Origin: Phenylobacterium sp.
GTDB taxonomy: Bacteria; Pseudomonadota; Alphaproteobacteria; Caulobacterales; Caulobacteraceae
DNA length: 64,000 nucleotides
Direction: 5' to 3'
Assembly: GCA_020401865.1 (NCBI GenBank)
Contig: JADCAS010000007.1
Location: forward strand, 62,001 to 126,000
Every line of letters begins with the position of its first letter. Positions within the stretch are counted from its first letter, which is position 1. Shown in pieces: positions 47,871 to 57,199 of the stretch. The position numbers were made by a program, and so were the translations under genes. Under the pieces are notes generated by a model. The model was given only the letters and a program-made list of their open reading frames with translations. It was not told where the DNA came from and searched no databases.

Positions 47871-49484
47871 ATGTTCGGACTGATGATGGACAGGCCGCTG
47901 ACCCTGCCCTCCATCCTGGAGTATGCCGCCGCCTGGCACCCCACTCGGGAGATCGTCACCCGCACGGTCGAGGGGCCCATCCACCGCTATGGCTACTCCG
48001 ACGCCCTTGCCCGCGTGAAGCGCATGGCCAACGCCCTTCGGGACCTGGGGGTGGGGCCGGGCGATCGGGTCGCCACCCTGGCCTGGTCGACCCACCGTCA
48101 CTTCGAACTCTATTACGCCGTCAGCGGCCTGGGGGCGGTGCTGCACACCATCAATCCCCGGCTGCATCCGGACCAGGTGGCCTGGGTGGCGAACCACGCC
48201 GGCGACTCCCTGCTCATTTACGACATCACCTTCGCGGACCTGGTCGGCGAGATCGGCAATCGCCTCGAGACGGTGAAGACCGTCATCGCGCTCACCGACC
48301 GGGCGAGCCTGCCCACCGCCGCGCCCGGGGGGACCCTGGTCTACGAGGACCTCCTGGTCGCGGCCGCCCCGGACTTCGACTGGCCTGATCTGGACGAGCG
48401 ACAGGCCTCGGCCCTTTGTTACACGTCGGGGACCACGGGTAACCCCAAGGGCGTGCTCTATTCACACCGCTCGACCGTGCTGCACGCCATGGCGGTGATC
48501 CAGCCCGACTGCTTTGGCCTCGGCGCCGCCGACGCCATCCTGCCCTGCGCCCAGATGTACCACGCCAACGCCTGGTGCACGCCCTACGCTGCCCCCCTTG
48601 TGGGCGCCAAGCTGATCCTGCCGGGCCGACACCTGGACGGTCCTTCGGTCTGCGAGCTGGCGGTGGCCGAGCAGGCGACCTTCCTCCTGGGGGTGCCGAC
48701 CATCTGGGTGGGCGTGCTGGACCATCTCGACGGCACCGGTCAGTCCTTGAACAGCGTCCGCACGGTCGCGGTGGGCGGCTCGGCCCCCACGGCCTCACTG
48801 ATCTCCCGGGTCCAGGACAGGCTGGGCGCCGATGTCCGCCAGATCTGGGGCATGACGGAGACCAGCCCCCTGGGCGTGATCAATACGCCTCTGGCCACCC
48901 ATGCCGGTGAGACCACTGAGGCGGCGCTCGCCCGCAAGCAGAGGCAGGGGCGGGCCAACTGGGGCGTGGAACTCCGGATCGTCGGGGAGGACGGGGCCGT
49001 CCTTCCCCATGATGGACGCCAGTCCGGCGCCCTGCAGGTCCGGGGGCCGTGGGTCGCCTCGGCCTACTACAGGAACGACGGCGCCGAGGCCTTTGGCGAT
49101 GACGGCTGGTTCGATACAGGCGACATCGCCGCCATCGACTCCGAGGGTTACCTGCGCCTGACCGACCGGGCCAAGGACGTGATCAAGTCCGGAGGGGAGT
49201 GGATATCCACCCTGGACCTCGAGGATGCGGTCTCCTCGCATCCGGCTGTCGCCCTCGCCGCCGCTGTCGGCGTACCGCACCCGAAGTGGGACGAGCGCCC
49301 CCTCCTGCTGGTGGTGCTCCGCCCGGGGCAGGCGGCTGAACCGGCGACGCTGCGAGAGCATGTCGCCGCCCGGGTGGCGAAGTGGTGGGTTCCCGACGAG
49401 GTCCGGATCGTCGAGGCCCTGCCCATCGGACCGACCGGCAAGGTGTTGAAGCGCGAGCTGAGGGCGGGGCTGGCCGCAGGCTGA
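47871..49484 (+). CDS. Long-chain acyl-CoA ligase (AMP-forming)
   Basis: The 537-residue adenylate-forming enzyme carries the P-loop-like YTSGTTGNPKGV, the core A5 region IWGMTETSPLG, GWFDTGDIAAID, and the C-terminal RAKDVIKSGGEWIST with the final lysine motif PTGKVLKREL. It activates a carboxylic acid to acyl-CoA through an acyl-adenylate. The LMMDRPLTLPSILEYAA opening is like medium/long-chain fatty acyl-CoA synthetases (LcfB/AlkK-like). An RBS GGAGGG precedes the ATG. An alcohol dehydrogenase follows. Confidence 0.92.
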   Translation: MFGLMMDRPLTLPSILEYAAAWHPTREIVTRTVEGPIHRYGYSDALARVKRMANALRDLGVGPGDRVATLAWSTHRHFELYYAVSGLGAVLHTINPRLHPDQVAWVANHAGDSLLIYDITFADLVGEIGNRLETVKTVIALTDRASLPTAAPGGTLVYEDLLVAAAPDFDWPDLDERQASALCYTSGTTGNPKGVLYSHRSTVLHAMAVIQPDCFGLGAADAILPCAQMYHANAWCTPYAAPLVGAKLILPGRHLDGPSVCELAVAEQATFLLGVPTIWVGVLDHLDGTGQSLNSVRTVAVGGSAPTASLISRVQDRLGADVRQIWGMTETSPLGVINTPLATHAGETTEAALARKQRQGRANWGVELRIVGEDGAVLPHDGRQSGALQVRGPWVASAYYRNDGAEAFGDDGWFDTGDIAAIDSEGYLRLTDRAKDVIKSGGEWISTLDLEDAVSSHPAVALAAAVGVPHPKWDERPLLLVVLRPGQAAEPATLREHVAARVAKWWVPDEVRIVEALPIGPTGKVLKRELRAGLAAG

Positions 49485-49593
49485 AAAGAGTCTGGCGCGC
49501 GTCGCCCCAAGGGCGATAGGGTCTCTCCCGATCCAGCCTCCAGGCTGGCGCGTCGTAAACGCCCGCAGGGGCGAGACTTGGGGAGATGCCGAC

Positions 49594-50676
49594 ATGAAGG
49601 CCGCCGTTCTGCGCGAAGTGGGCAAGCCGCTTCAGATTGAAGACGTCCAGATCAACAAGCCCGGCCCGCGCGAGGTCCTCGTCCGCACCAAGGCCGCCGG
49701 TCTGTGCCACTCAGACCTCCACTTCATGGAAGGCTCCTATCCACACCCGCTCCCTGCCGTCCTTGGCCATGAGAGCGCTGGCGTCGTGGAAGCCGTAGGC
49801 TCCGAGGTCCGCACGGTGAAGCCGGGCGATCACGTCATCACCTGCCTGTCGGCCTATTGCGGTCACTGCGAAAGCTGCCTGACCGGGCGCCTGTCGCTCT
49901 GCGTCAGCCCTGAGACCAAGCGCGACTCCGGTGACGAGCCCCGGCTGACCCAGAATGGCGCGCCCCTGCCGCAGTTCCTGAACCTGTCCTCCTTCGCCGA
50001 GTACATGCTGATCCACGAGCACGCCTGCGTCTCGATCCGCAAGGACATGCCCCTCGACCGCGCCGCCCTGATCGGCTGCTCGGTGATGACCGGCGTGGGC
50101 GCCGCCATCCACACTTCGGGCGTTCGGCCCGGCGAGACCGTGGCGGTCATCGGCTGCGGCGGCGTCGGCCTGTCGGCGATCAACGGCGCGGCCATCGCCG
50201 GCGCCGGCCGGATCATCGCCGTGGACATGTTCGGCTCCAAGGACAACCTCGCCCGCGAGTTCGGCGCCACCGACTTCATCGACGCCTCCAAGACGGATGC
50301 GGTGAAGGAGGTCCTGGAGATGACCCGCGGCGGCGTGCACCACGCCTTCGAGGCCATCGGCCTGTCCAAGACCGCCGAACAGGCTTTCAACATGCTGCGC
50401 CGGGGCGGCACGGCCAACATCATCGGCATGATCCCGATCGGCCAGAACGTGACCCTGCCGGGCGCGGCCTTCCTGGGCGAGAAGCGTATCCAGGGCTCGC
50501 TGATGGGCTCCAACCGCTTCCCGGTCGACATGCCCCGCCTCGTGGACTTCTACATGTCGGGCAAGCTCAAGCTCGACGAGATGATCTCGCAGCGCATCCG
50601 CCTCGACCAGGTCAACGAGGGATTCGCCGACATGAAGAAGGGCGGCCTCGCCCGTTCGGTCATCGTCTTCGACTGA
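49594..50676 (+). CDS. Zinc-dependent alcohol dehydrogenase, class III-like group
   Basis: The 360-residue medium-chain dehydrogenase has the catalytic zinc residues in AAGLCHSDLHF and LGHESAGVV, the structural zinc cluster as CLSAYCGHCESCLTGRLSLC, and the Rossmann motif VAVIGCGGVGLSAINGAA. It resembles class III/benzyl- or mycothiol-type alcohol dehydrogenases that use NAD. The neighbour is an acyl-CoA ligase, so alcohol-to-acyl-CoA conversion is possible but not proven. Between the two genes, CCAGCCT/AGGCTGG (around 49535) and TCGCCC/GGGCGA (around 49502) form short hairpins. Confidence 0.93.
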   Translation: MKAAVLREVGKPLQIEDVQINKPGPREVLVRTKAAGLCHSDLHFMEGSYPHPLPAVLGHESAGVVEAVGSEVRTVKPGDHVITCLSAYCGHCESCLTGRLSLCVSPETKRDSGDEPRLTQNGAPLPQFLNLSSFAEYMLIHEHACVSIRKDMPLDRAALIGCSVMTGVGAAIHTSGVRPGETVAVIGCGGVGLSAINGAAIAGAGRIIAVDMFGSKDNLAREFGATDFIDASKTDAVKEVLEMTRGGVHHAFEAIGLSKTAEQAFNMLRRGGTANIIGMIPIGQNVTLPGAAFLGEKRIQGSLMGSNRFPVDMPRLVDFYMSGKLKLDEMISQRIRLDQVNEGFADMKKGGLARSVIVFD

Positions 50677-50736
50677 TCCCTTCCCAGAACCGGACCAGGG
50701 TCTCGCCTCTTGGCAGGGCCCGTCTTCGGGGGCCGT

Positions 50737-51087
50737 TCAGATCAGGTCCAGCGCCTTCTCCGGGGGGCGACAGACGGCGGCGCCTCGGGGGCCATCCACC
50801 ACGGGCCGTTCCACAAGGATGGGCTCGCGGACCATGGCGGCGGCGAGCTGGTCCTCGCTGACCCCGGTTCCGGTCAGGCCCAGGGCCTCGGCGGACGTGC
50901 CCCGCTGGCGAAGGAAGGCCCGCAGGGGAAGCCCCGCCCGGGCGGCCAGCGACTTCAGCTGGGCTTCTGTCCAACCGGCCTTGAGGTACTCGACCACCCT
51001 GGGCTCGACGCCCCTCTCACGAAGCAGAGCGAGGGTTTTGCGGGAGGTCCCGCAGGCGGGGTTGTGGTAGATGACCACCTCGGACAC
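50737..51087 (-). CDS. Arsenate reductase-like protein (ArsC, glutaredoxin-dependent type)
   Basis: The 116-residue protein begins VVIYHNPACGTSRKTLALL, with the catalytic Cys in the CGTSR motif of glutaredoxin-coupled arsenate reductases, and continues with QRGTSAEALGL and MVREPILVERPVV, containing the Arg residues of the active site. It would reduce arsenate to arsenite, but no ars operon is present, so it may be a housekeeping thiol reductase. GTG 51087 is the start, with GGGAG about six bases upstream. Confidence 0.9.
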   Translation of the reverse strand: MSEVVIYHNPACGTSRKTLALLRERGVEPRVVEYLKAGWTEAQLKSLAARAGLPLRAFLRQRGTSAEALGLTGTGVSEDQLAAAMVREPILVERPVVDGPRGAAVCRPPEKALDLI

Positions 51088-51101
51088 GCTTGTCTCCCTG
51101 T

Positions 51102-53516
51102 TCACCAGTTGAAGGTGCGCCCGGCCTTCACCAGGGCGGTGTCGCTGTCCCCGAACGGTCGCTCTGACGGGCGCCTCGGAGGCGGGGGCTGAAGGCCGAC
51201 CGGCCATCCCGACAGGCGGGTCAGGGTGCGGGCTTCGAGTGTCCCGGGGCCTACCGGCCGGAACTCGATGACAACCTCACGCGGCGGCGCCTGCAGCCGA
51301 ATCCGGTTCCACACGCCAGGGGTGGTCAGGAGCGCGGCCGGCCGACCGTTCACGGTGGCCTCGGCCACCAGGGTGTTGCTGCGAAGGTCCAGGCTCAGCC
51401 CACGGGCGTCATCCGGCGCCCGCAGCACAAGCCTCTGGCGGCCATCCGCCAGGCGCTCCATCGTCGTCTCGACCCCCTCCAGGGCGACGGACCTGACCGG
51501 TGTGGACCAGTAGGCGCCGCGTGCGACCAGCTCATCACGCGCCTTGGCGGGCTTTCCGCCTTCCCGGCTCAGGACTGAACGGCTCCAGCGCGAGAGACGG
51601 GGCTCCGTAGAGATAAGAAAGGCCTGTCCGGTATTCGCGTCGTGCAGGTGTTGGACCAAGGTGACTTCTGGATGTCGCTCAGTCCAGGGCGGGACCAGGC
51701 GCAGGAAGGCGGCGAGGGCGAGAGCTGTGGCGACGGCGCCTGCTGTAGCCAGCGCCATCCGCGTCTCGCCCGTCGTGTCTTCGGGCTCTCCATGGAGCAG
51801 CGGCCAGAGGGTGAGGGCGGCCAGCCAGGCGAAGCCGGCGAGAAGGGCCGGCAGGTCGAGGCCCAGGAAGACTCCATGGGCATAACCCAGCAGCCAGGCT
51901 GTGACCGGCGCCCCGATCAGGACGCCCGCCAGGGGCAGGCGCCAGCGGGACCGGGAGGCCCCGAGGTCCGTGGCCAGTGCGAGCAGTCCGGCGGCCAGCA
52001 AGGGCCAGGCGACCAGAAAGGCGGCGGTGGGCGCCACGACCTGAAGGACCGCCGCGCCGACCAGGGCGGAGAGCAGGACGCCCGTCCAGGCCGGGGCGAC
52101 GCGCACAGGAGGGCCGAAGGTCATCACGCCTGTGACGGCGGCGGCGATACCGAGGGCGACGGCGGCGAGGTCCCATCCGAACGGAAGGGCCGCTGCACCG
52201 GCCGCCAGGGCCAGAGCGCTGGCCTGCAGCCGGCTTCGACCCCGGGCGGCGAGGCGTGGCGCCAGGAGGAGGACGGCAAGGCCGATCAGCAGCAGGGCGA
52301 CTTCCCAGGCGCCCGCCCGGGCGAGGAGCGCCCTCTGCTCGAGGAAGCCGCCGCCGCCCGCGGCGATGCGGCGCGCAAGGTGAAGCAGGGCGCCAGTCAG
52401 GAGCAGGAGATAGAGCCCTGCCCCCACCCCACGGACCACGCCGGGGGCGTCCAGGGCGCCGAGCCGGCGGGCGTTCCTGACCGCCAGGGCGAGCAGTCCG
52501 GCGGCGGCGAGCAGGATCGGCCAGCCGATGATCGCCGGATAGGCGACGAGGAGGTCTCCGGCGACGTGGGAGAAGACCTGGTCCGGTCCCTCCTCGGGCA
52601 GCGAGGGCGCCCGGGCGACCGACAGGGCTACGGCGGTCACCTGGTCGCCCATGTGCTGCAGGCTTCCAAGGTCGAGGTTGGCCGCGGTCGAGCTGGGCGC
52701 ATGATAATCGAACTGGCGACCGATGAAGGCGAAGTTCAGGCCAGCGACCCCGGCGCCCCGGGCCACGGTGAAGTCCGTGTCGTTGGGCATGACCGAGTAG
52801 AGCAGGACGGCGAGGGAGGAGGCGGTCGGTCGGCGCGCCTCCGCCTGCAGCAGGTCTATGGTCCCCTGGTTGTGCTTGCCCGTCTGAAACATCTGGACGA
52901 GTCCGCCGCCGCCGCGCGCCTCCATGTTGACGAGGAAGCCAATGCGCCGGGCAAGGGGATCGCCCGAGAAGAAGGCCTGGGCGCCCAGGAGCCCGGCTTC
53001 CTCGCCGTCGGTGATCACGAAGATGACGTCCCGCGCGGGGGGAGGGCCAGCCTTGAGGATTCTGGCGAGCTCGAGGGCGGTCGCGACGCCTGCGGCGTCA
53101 TCGGCGGCGCCGGGCGAGTTCGGGACGCTGTCATAGTGAGCCATGATGGCCAGGGCCGGGGCCGACCGGTCCCTACCCGGCAGCACGCCGACGACGTTCT
53201 CGACGGCGCCTCCCAGGAAGACCGGTTGCGAAATCCGGTCAATGCGCCTGAAGCCAAAGTCGGGCCGGACTTCTGGAGAAAGGCCCAGGGCGTTCATCCG
53301 CAGGACGAGATAATCGCGGACCTGCGCATTCTCTGGGGAACCGACGGGGTGGGGCGAACGGGCGATGACGCCCACGTCGGCCAGGGCCCGGATGGCCGAG
53401 AAGGCCTCCGTTGGAGCGTCGGCAGGACGGGGCGCCGGCGGACGCCCGGCCAGGAGGGCGAGGCCAAGCGCGACCGCGAGGGCCAGAAACAGGGCGATCA
53501 GCCGGCTCATTCTCAT
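51102..53516 (-). CDS. Membrane-bound M28 family peptidase
   Basis: The 804-residue protein has an N-terminal signal/anchor (LIALFLALAVALGLALLAG), an M28 zinc peptidase domain (about 40-330) with MAHYDSVPNSPGAADDAAGV, ITDGEEAGLLGAQAF and a later FDYHAPSST, then about eight membrane spans (roughly 335-600) and a C-terminal extracytoplasmic beta-rich domain. This matches the Fxna/ERMP1-like or large membrane M28 family. The peptidase faces the periplasm. ATG 53516 (MRMSRLIAL) follows GGGAAGGGAA. The gene ends just before the ArsC-like gene on the same strand (14 bases). Confidence 0.9.
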   Translation of the reverse strand: MRMSRLIALFLALAVALGLALLAGRPPAPRPADAPTEAFSAIRALADVGVIARSPHPVGSPENAQVRDYLVLRMNALGLSPEVRPDFGFRRIDRISQPVFLGGAVENVVGVLPGRDRSAPALAIMAHYDSVPNSPGAADDAAGVATALELARILKAGPPPARDVIFVITDGEEAGLLGAQAFFSGDPLARRIGFLVNMEARGGGGLVQMFQTGKHNQGTIDLLQAEARRPTASSLAVLLYSVMPNDTDFTVARGAGVAGLNFAFIGRQFDYHAPSSTAANLDLGSLQHMGDQVTAVALSVARAPSLPEEGPDQVFSHVAGDLLVAYPAIIGWPILLAAAGLLALAVRNARRLGALDAPGVVRGVGAGLYLLLLTGALLHLARRIAAGGGGFLEQRALLARAGAWEVALLLIGLAVLLLAPRLAARGRSRLQASALALAAGAAALPFGWDLAAVALGIAAAVTGVMTFGPPVRVAPAWTGVLLSALVGAAVLQVVAPTAAFLVAWPLLAAGLLALATDLGASRSRWRLPLAGVLIGAPVTAWLLGYAHGVFLGLDLPALLAGFAWLAALTLWPLLHGEPEDTTGETRMALATAGAVATALALAAFLRLVPPWTERHPEVTLVQHLHDANTGQAFLISTEPRLSRWSRSVLSREGGKPAKARDELVARGAYWSTPVRSVALEGVETTMERLADGRQRLVLRAPDDARGLSLDLRSNTLVAEATVNGRPAALLTTPGVWNRIRLQAPPREVVIEFRPVGPGTLEARTLTRLSGWPVGLQPPPPRRPSERPFGDSDTALVKAGRTFNW

Positions 53517-53573
53517 TTCCCTTCCCCCCGGAACGGCGAGCAAATCTTAACGCTGCTCTTCCCGGAAACAAGA

Positions 53574-53596
53574 ACGCCCGCCTTGCGGGCGGGCGT
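53574..53596 (-). terminator. Rho-independent terminator of ctrA
   Basis: A perfect 9-bp GC-rich stem (53574-53582 with 53588-53596) and a five-base loop lie 25 bases past the ctrA stop. Read on the minus strand the stem is followed by TTCTTGTTT, a U-rich tail. This is the clearest classical terminator in the window. Confidence 0.8.
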
Positions 53597-53620
53597 CCGG
53601 AAACTCATCGGTCGGGCGGG

Positions 53621-54316
53621 TCAGGCTGCAGCCTGGCCCTCCATCGGGTCGCGGAGCACATACCCGCGCCCCCATACCGTCTCGATGTAGTGTTTGCCGT
53701 CCGCTGAGGCGGCCAGCTTCTTGCGCAGCTTGCAGATGAAGACGTCGATGATCTTCAGCTCGGGCTCGTCCATGCCGCCATAGAGGTGGTTCAGGAACAT
53801 CTCTTTGGTCAGGGTGGTGCCCTTGCGCAGGGAGAGGAGCTCCAGCATCTGGTACTCCTTTCCGGTCAAATGAACCCGGTGGTTGTTCACCTCCACCGTC
53901 TTGGTGTCGAGGTTGACCAGGATATCGCCGGTACGGATCACGGACTGGGCGTGGCCCTTGGACCGGCGGACCACCGCGTGGATCCGGGCGACCAGTTCGT
54001 CCTTATGGAAAGGCTTGGTCATGTAGTCGTCGGCGCCGCCGCCGAGCGTCTTGACCTTGGTGTCGATCTCCGTGGTGCCGGAGAGGATCATGACGGGCGT
54101 GTCGATCTTTCCGACCCGGAGATTGCGGAGCACGTCCATGCCGCTCATATCTGGCAGGTTCAGGTCCAGCAGGATGAGGTCATAGTCATAGATCTTGCCC
54201 AGATCGACGCCTTCCTCACCCAGATCGGTCGTATAGACATTGAACCCCTCGGACTTGAGCATCAATTCAATGCTCTGAGCCGTTGCGCTGTCGTCCTCGA
54301 TCAGCAGTACGCGCAT
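53621..54316 (-). CDS. ctrA: Cell-cycle response regulator CtrA
   Basis: CtrA is the essential alphaproteobacterial regulator that in Caulobacter silences the replication origin and activates flagellar, pilus and division genes. The 231-residue protein opens [19 protein letters not shown], has phospho-acceptor Asp51 in [13 protein letters not shown], Lys in [10 protein letters not shown], and a winged-helix OmpR-type output domain with [17 protein letters not shown] and the recognition helix [19 protein letters not shown]. The C-terminal AA pair is the known ClpXP recognition signal in the Caulobacter protein. It is monocistronic, with a terminator behind and a motif-rich region in front. Confidence 0.98.
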   Translation of the reverse strand: MRVLLIEDDSATAQSIELMLKSEGFNVYTTDLGEEGVDLGKIYDYDLILLDLNLPDMSGMDVLRNLRVGKIDTPVMILSGTTEIDTKVKTLGGGADDYMTKPFHKDELVARIHAVVRRSKGHAQSVIRTGDILVNLDTKTVEVNNHRVHLTGKEYQMLELLSLRKGTTLTKEMFLNHLYGGMDEPELKIIDVFICKLRKKLAASADGKHYIETVWGRGYVLRDPMEGQAAA

Positions 54317-54603
54317 ACTCGCCTCCTTGCCCCTCTCGCTCCGGCCCTGATTCGCTTCTCGACAGAGCCCAGCAGCGTCACCCTGCCAGAGGGTTAATTT
54401 AGGAAAGGTTAACGTCGGTAACCTTGATGGCGAAATCGTTAACCCGCTTTGCGAATCACCGGCAAGCCTCCTCGGACCTGGGTGCGCCGGGCCGTGTTGA
54501 ATCTTTTGTGATTGGACATTTAGGTCGAACGACTGTCGCCGCCACGACTGGCGCAGAGAGCACGAAGCCCCATATCCTCAGGGGCCGGCGCTAGGGTCGG
54601 CAA
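54317..54603 (-). promoter_or_regulatory. ctrA regulatory region with GANTC and TTAA motifs
   Basis: The 287-base gap upstream of ctrA is markedly more AT-rich than the genes around it. It has GATTC at 54349-54353, GAATC at 54453-54457 and GAATC at 54499-54503, which are CcrM methylation sites. TTTA-N7-TTAA lies at 54398-54412, a partial CtrA box. Perfect GTTAAC palindromes lie at 54408-54413 and 54438-54443. In Caulobacter, methylation of a GANTC controls ctrA P1 and CtrA itself acts at P2; the same logic is inferred here. No promoter hexamers were confidently placed. Confidence 0.6.
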
Positions 54604-54879
54604 ATGGGAGAGTCTCGTATGTCCTTGGATCTGGATGTTGATCCCGGTCCTGCTGTCCTGGCTGAGGCTGGGGCTGGCCTGTCCGTCGCAGACGGTTGCA
54701 GGGACCAGGACCTGTCCGCGCCCCTGGAGGCGCTTCCGCCGCAACCCTTCAGCCTGACCGATGAGGTGCGGCTACGGCCGGGTCGCAGCCTTGGCGCCGC
54801 GTTACTCGGCGGGGTGGCGCTAGGGTTGCTGATGGGGCGTACGCTTGGGCATCCGAAGCCACCGACCCAGCGAGTCTGA
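54604..54879 (+). CDS. Small protein with one C-terminal membrane segment, unknown function
   Basis: The 91-residue protein has an acidic/Ala-rich first half (SLDLDVDPGPAVLAEAGAG) and ends with a hydrophobic span (LGAALLGGVALGLLMGRTLG) plus a short basic tail, like a tail-anchored protein. ATG 54619 (MSLDLDVD) is the better supported start, with GGGAG eight bases upstream; ATG 54604 is shown as the longer form. It is divergent from ctrA and precedes fliI. It is not SciP. A GAGTC lies at 54610-54614 within the first codons. Confidence 0.6.
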   Translation: MGESRMSLDLDVDPGPAVLAEAGAGLSVADGCRDQDLSAPLEALPPQPFSLTDEVRLRPGRSLGAALLGGVALGLLMGRTLGHPKPPTQRV

Positions 54880-54964
54880 CCCCGCTTCACAACGGCCTCT
54901 TCATGACTGATTAAGCGTGTCGGAAACATGCTCCGAGCTTGAGTCGCCTGCGGGAGGCCGCGTC

Positions 54965-56302
54965 TTGCAGAACCTGGTCGAGGCCGTCGAGAAGCTGGAC
55001 CCGCTGGTGGTGACGGGACGTGTCGCGGCCGTGTCGGGTCTTCTGATTGAAGCCCGGGGCGGAATGACCCGGCTGGCGGTGGGCGCCCGAGCCGAGATTC
55101 AGCGGAGAGGCGCCCCACCCTTGCCGGCGGAGGTGGTGGGCTTCAGGGACTCCCGGGCGCTGCTGATGCCCTTCGGGCCTGTGGAGGGCGTCGCCCCCGG
55201 GGCCACCATCCACATTGAGCCCGAGGGATCCAACGTCCGGCCTACGACGGCTTGGCTCGGTCGCATCGTCAACGCTTTCGGGGAGCCGATCGACGGCAAG
55301 GGCCCGCTTCCCGAGGGGCTCGCCGTCTACCCCCTTCGCGCCGCACCTCCGCCTGCCCACGCGCGAGACCGTGTCGGGGCCCGGCTCGATCTCGGCGTCC
55401 GGTCCATGAACGTCTTCACCACCTGCTGCCGGGGGCAGCGCCTTGGGGTCTTTGCAGGCTCCGGCGTAGGCAAGTCAGTGCTTCTCTCCATGCTGGCGCG
55501 GCAGGCGGAGTGTGACGCCGTCGTGGTCGGCCTGATCGGGGAACGGGGCCGCGAGGTGCGGGAGTTCATCGAGGAAACCCTGGGGGAAGAGGGTCTGAAG
55601 CGCGCCGTAGTCGTGGTCGCCACCTCTGACGAACCTGCGCTGAAGCGTCGGCAGGCCGCCTACATGACGCTGGCCATCGCCGAGTACATGCGCGACCAGG
55701 GCCTTGAGGTCCTCTGCCTCATGGACTCCGTCACGCGCTTCGCCATGGCCCAACGCGAGATCGGTCTGGCGGCGGGCGAACCGCCGACCACGAAGGGATA
55801 CACTCCGACGGTCTTCACCGAACTGCCCAAGCTCCTGGAGCGGGCTGGCCCGGGGCCGATCCGCCCTGACGGCTCACGGGGAGGGCCCATCACCGGCCTG
55901 TTCACCGTCCTGGTGGATGGGGACGATCACAACGAGCCTATCGCAGACGCCGTGCGGGGTATTCTCGACGGGCATATCGTCATGGAGCGGGCCATCGCCG
56001 AGCGGGGCAGGTTCCCGGCCATCAACGTCCTGAAGTCCATCAGCCGCACCATGCCCGGCTGCCAGGACGCCCGCGAACGGGAGATCGTCCGGGACGCGCG
56101 TCAGGTCCTCTCGGCCTACACCAACATGGAGGAACTGATCCGGATCGGCGCCTACCGTACCGGATCTGACCCGCTTGTTGACCGTTCGATCGCCCTGAAT
56201 CCCGCGGTGGAAGCCTTCCTCGGCCAGGATAAGGATGAGGTCAGCAGCCTTTCTGACTCCTTCACCCGCCTCGAACAGATTCTCGCAGGCGTCGCCCCGT
56301 GA
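54965..56302 (+). CDS. fliI: Flagellum-specific ATPase FliI
   Basis: FliI energises flagellar type III export together with FliH and FliJ. The 445-residue protein has the rotor-type ATPase fold: N-terminal barrel ([20 protein letters not shown]), Walker [10 protein letters not shown] (Lys170), [40 protein letters not shown], and a C-terminal helical cap. TTG 54965 is preferred: GGGAGG lies seven bases upstream and the protein then begins [12 protein letters not shown] as in relatives. An alternative GTG at 54917 lacks a ribosome site. fliJ begins within its stop. Confidence 0.96.
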   Translation: MQNLVEAVEKLDPLVVTGRVAAVSGLLIEARGGMTRLAVGARAEIQRRGAPPLPAEVVGFRDSRALLMPFGPVEGVAPGATIHIEPEGSNVRPTTAWLGRIVNAFGEPIDGKGPLPEGLAVYPLRAAPPPAHARDRVGARLDLGVRSMNVFTTCCRGQRLGVFAGSGVGKSVLLSMLARQAECDAVVVGLIGERGREVREFIEETLGEEGLKRAVVVVATSDEPALKRRQAAYMTLAIAEYMRDQGLEVLCLMDSVTRFAMAQREIGLAAGEPPTTKGYTPTVFTELPKLLERAGPGPIRPDGSRGGPITGLFTVLVDGDDHNEPIADAVRGILDGHIVMERAIAERGRFPAINVLKSISRTMPGCQDAREREIVRDARQVLSAYTNMEELIRIGAYRTGSDPLVDRSIALNPAVEAFLGQDKDEVSSLSDSFTRLEQILAGVAP

Positions 56303-56724
56303 GCTGGGAGCAGAGCCTTATCCGGATTGCAGGCTATGAGGTGGAGACCCGGCAGAAGCGGCTGGCTGAGGTGGTCGCCCGCCGGGAGGCCGCAGAGATG
56401 AGACTGTTGATGCTGGACGCTGAGATTGAGGCGGAGGTCGCCTTCATCCGCACCGAACCGCTCGCCGCCTTCCACCAGTCCGGTTACATGTCGGGCTGCA
56501 AGGAACGGCGGATCCGGATCCTGACCGAGATTGATCTTATCACGGCGGAGGAGTCCGGAGCCCGCGACGCCCTCGCCGAGGCCTTCGAGTCCCAGAAGAA
56601 GTACGAGCACGTAGCGGCGGGCATGGCCCGTCGCAAGGCGCAGGACGCTGCGCGTCGGGAAACCGCCGAGCTCGACGAGTTGGGCGTACGCCAGGCGAGC
56701 CGGCCCCGGGCCGGCGGTTTCTGA
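56299..56724 (+). CDS. fliJ: Flagellar export protein FliJ
   Basis: The 141-residue protein is almost entirely a predicted long coiled coil with many Arg and Glu heptads ([38 protein letters not shown]), as expected for FliJ, which links the FliI ring to FlhA. Sequence conservation in the family is poor, so the call rests on the coiled coil, length and the four-base overlap (GTGA) with fliI. It converges on the DUF4282 gene three bases later. Confidence 0.85.
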   Translation: MSWEQSLIRIAGYEVETRQKRLAEVVARREAAEMRLLMLDAEIEAEVAFIRTEPLAAFHQSGYMSGCKERRIRILTEIDLITAEESGARDALAEAFESQKKYEHVAAGMARRKAQDAARRETAELDELGVRQASRPRAGGF

Positions 56725-56727
56725 GGA

Positions 56728-57099
56728 TCAGTCGCCGGACGGTGCGTTCAGGTCAGGATCGTTCGCCCGACGCAGAGCATGGATGTCGTCGCTAAGGCGG
56801 AAAAGGGCGACATAAAGTTCACAGAAGGCGCGCCAGAGCAGGGCCAGCACCCCGATCACCAGCACCCCGCCGATCAGGATGCCGATCCCCAGCAGGAAGC
56901 CGAAGGGCGACTGCTCGCGGATCGCCACGCCGACCGCTGTCCCGATGAAACCGAAGCCGACCAGCGCGGTGATCCCAAGGCCAGACCAGTAGATGAGATG
57001 GATCACCTGCCGGGTCATGAGGGTCTCGAAGGACATGAGATCCCAGATCATGTCTGGCGTGAACTTCGCCGGCCGGCGGTTCGGTTTCAGATCAAACAT
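56728..57099 (-). CDS. DUF4282 membrane protein
   Basis: The 123-residue protein has an N-terminal cytoplasmic part (MFDLKPNRRPAKFTPDMIWDLMSFETLMTR split over residues 1-30) and two membrane spans (about 35-58 and 68-95), followed by a short helix with DDIHALRRAN. The SFETLMTRQVIHLIYWSG start is typical of DUF4282 proteins, of unknown function. It lies 100 bases downstream of flhA on the same strand, and the two could share a transcript. Confidence 0.8.
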   Translation of the reverse strand: MFDLKPNRRPAKFTPDMIWDLMSFETLMTRQVIHLIYWSGLGITALVGFGFIGTAVGVAIREQSPFGFLLGIGILIGGVLVIGVLALLWRAFCELYVALFRLSDDIHALRRANDPDLNAPSGD

Positions 57100-57199
57100 C
57101 AGCTTTCCATTTGCTGGACGTGGCCGGCGCGAGAGTGACCCTCGCTAGCAGTCCCTCGGACGACCTGCAACACAGCCGGGGGATTCCGGAGGTCTCCCA

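Noticed and set aside
54604..54879. SciP or other DUF1153 regulator next to ctrA
   Set aside because: The size is right but the sequence lacks the DUF1153 pattern and has a C-terminal membrane span, so it is not SciP.
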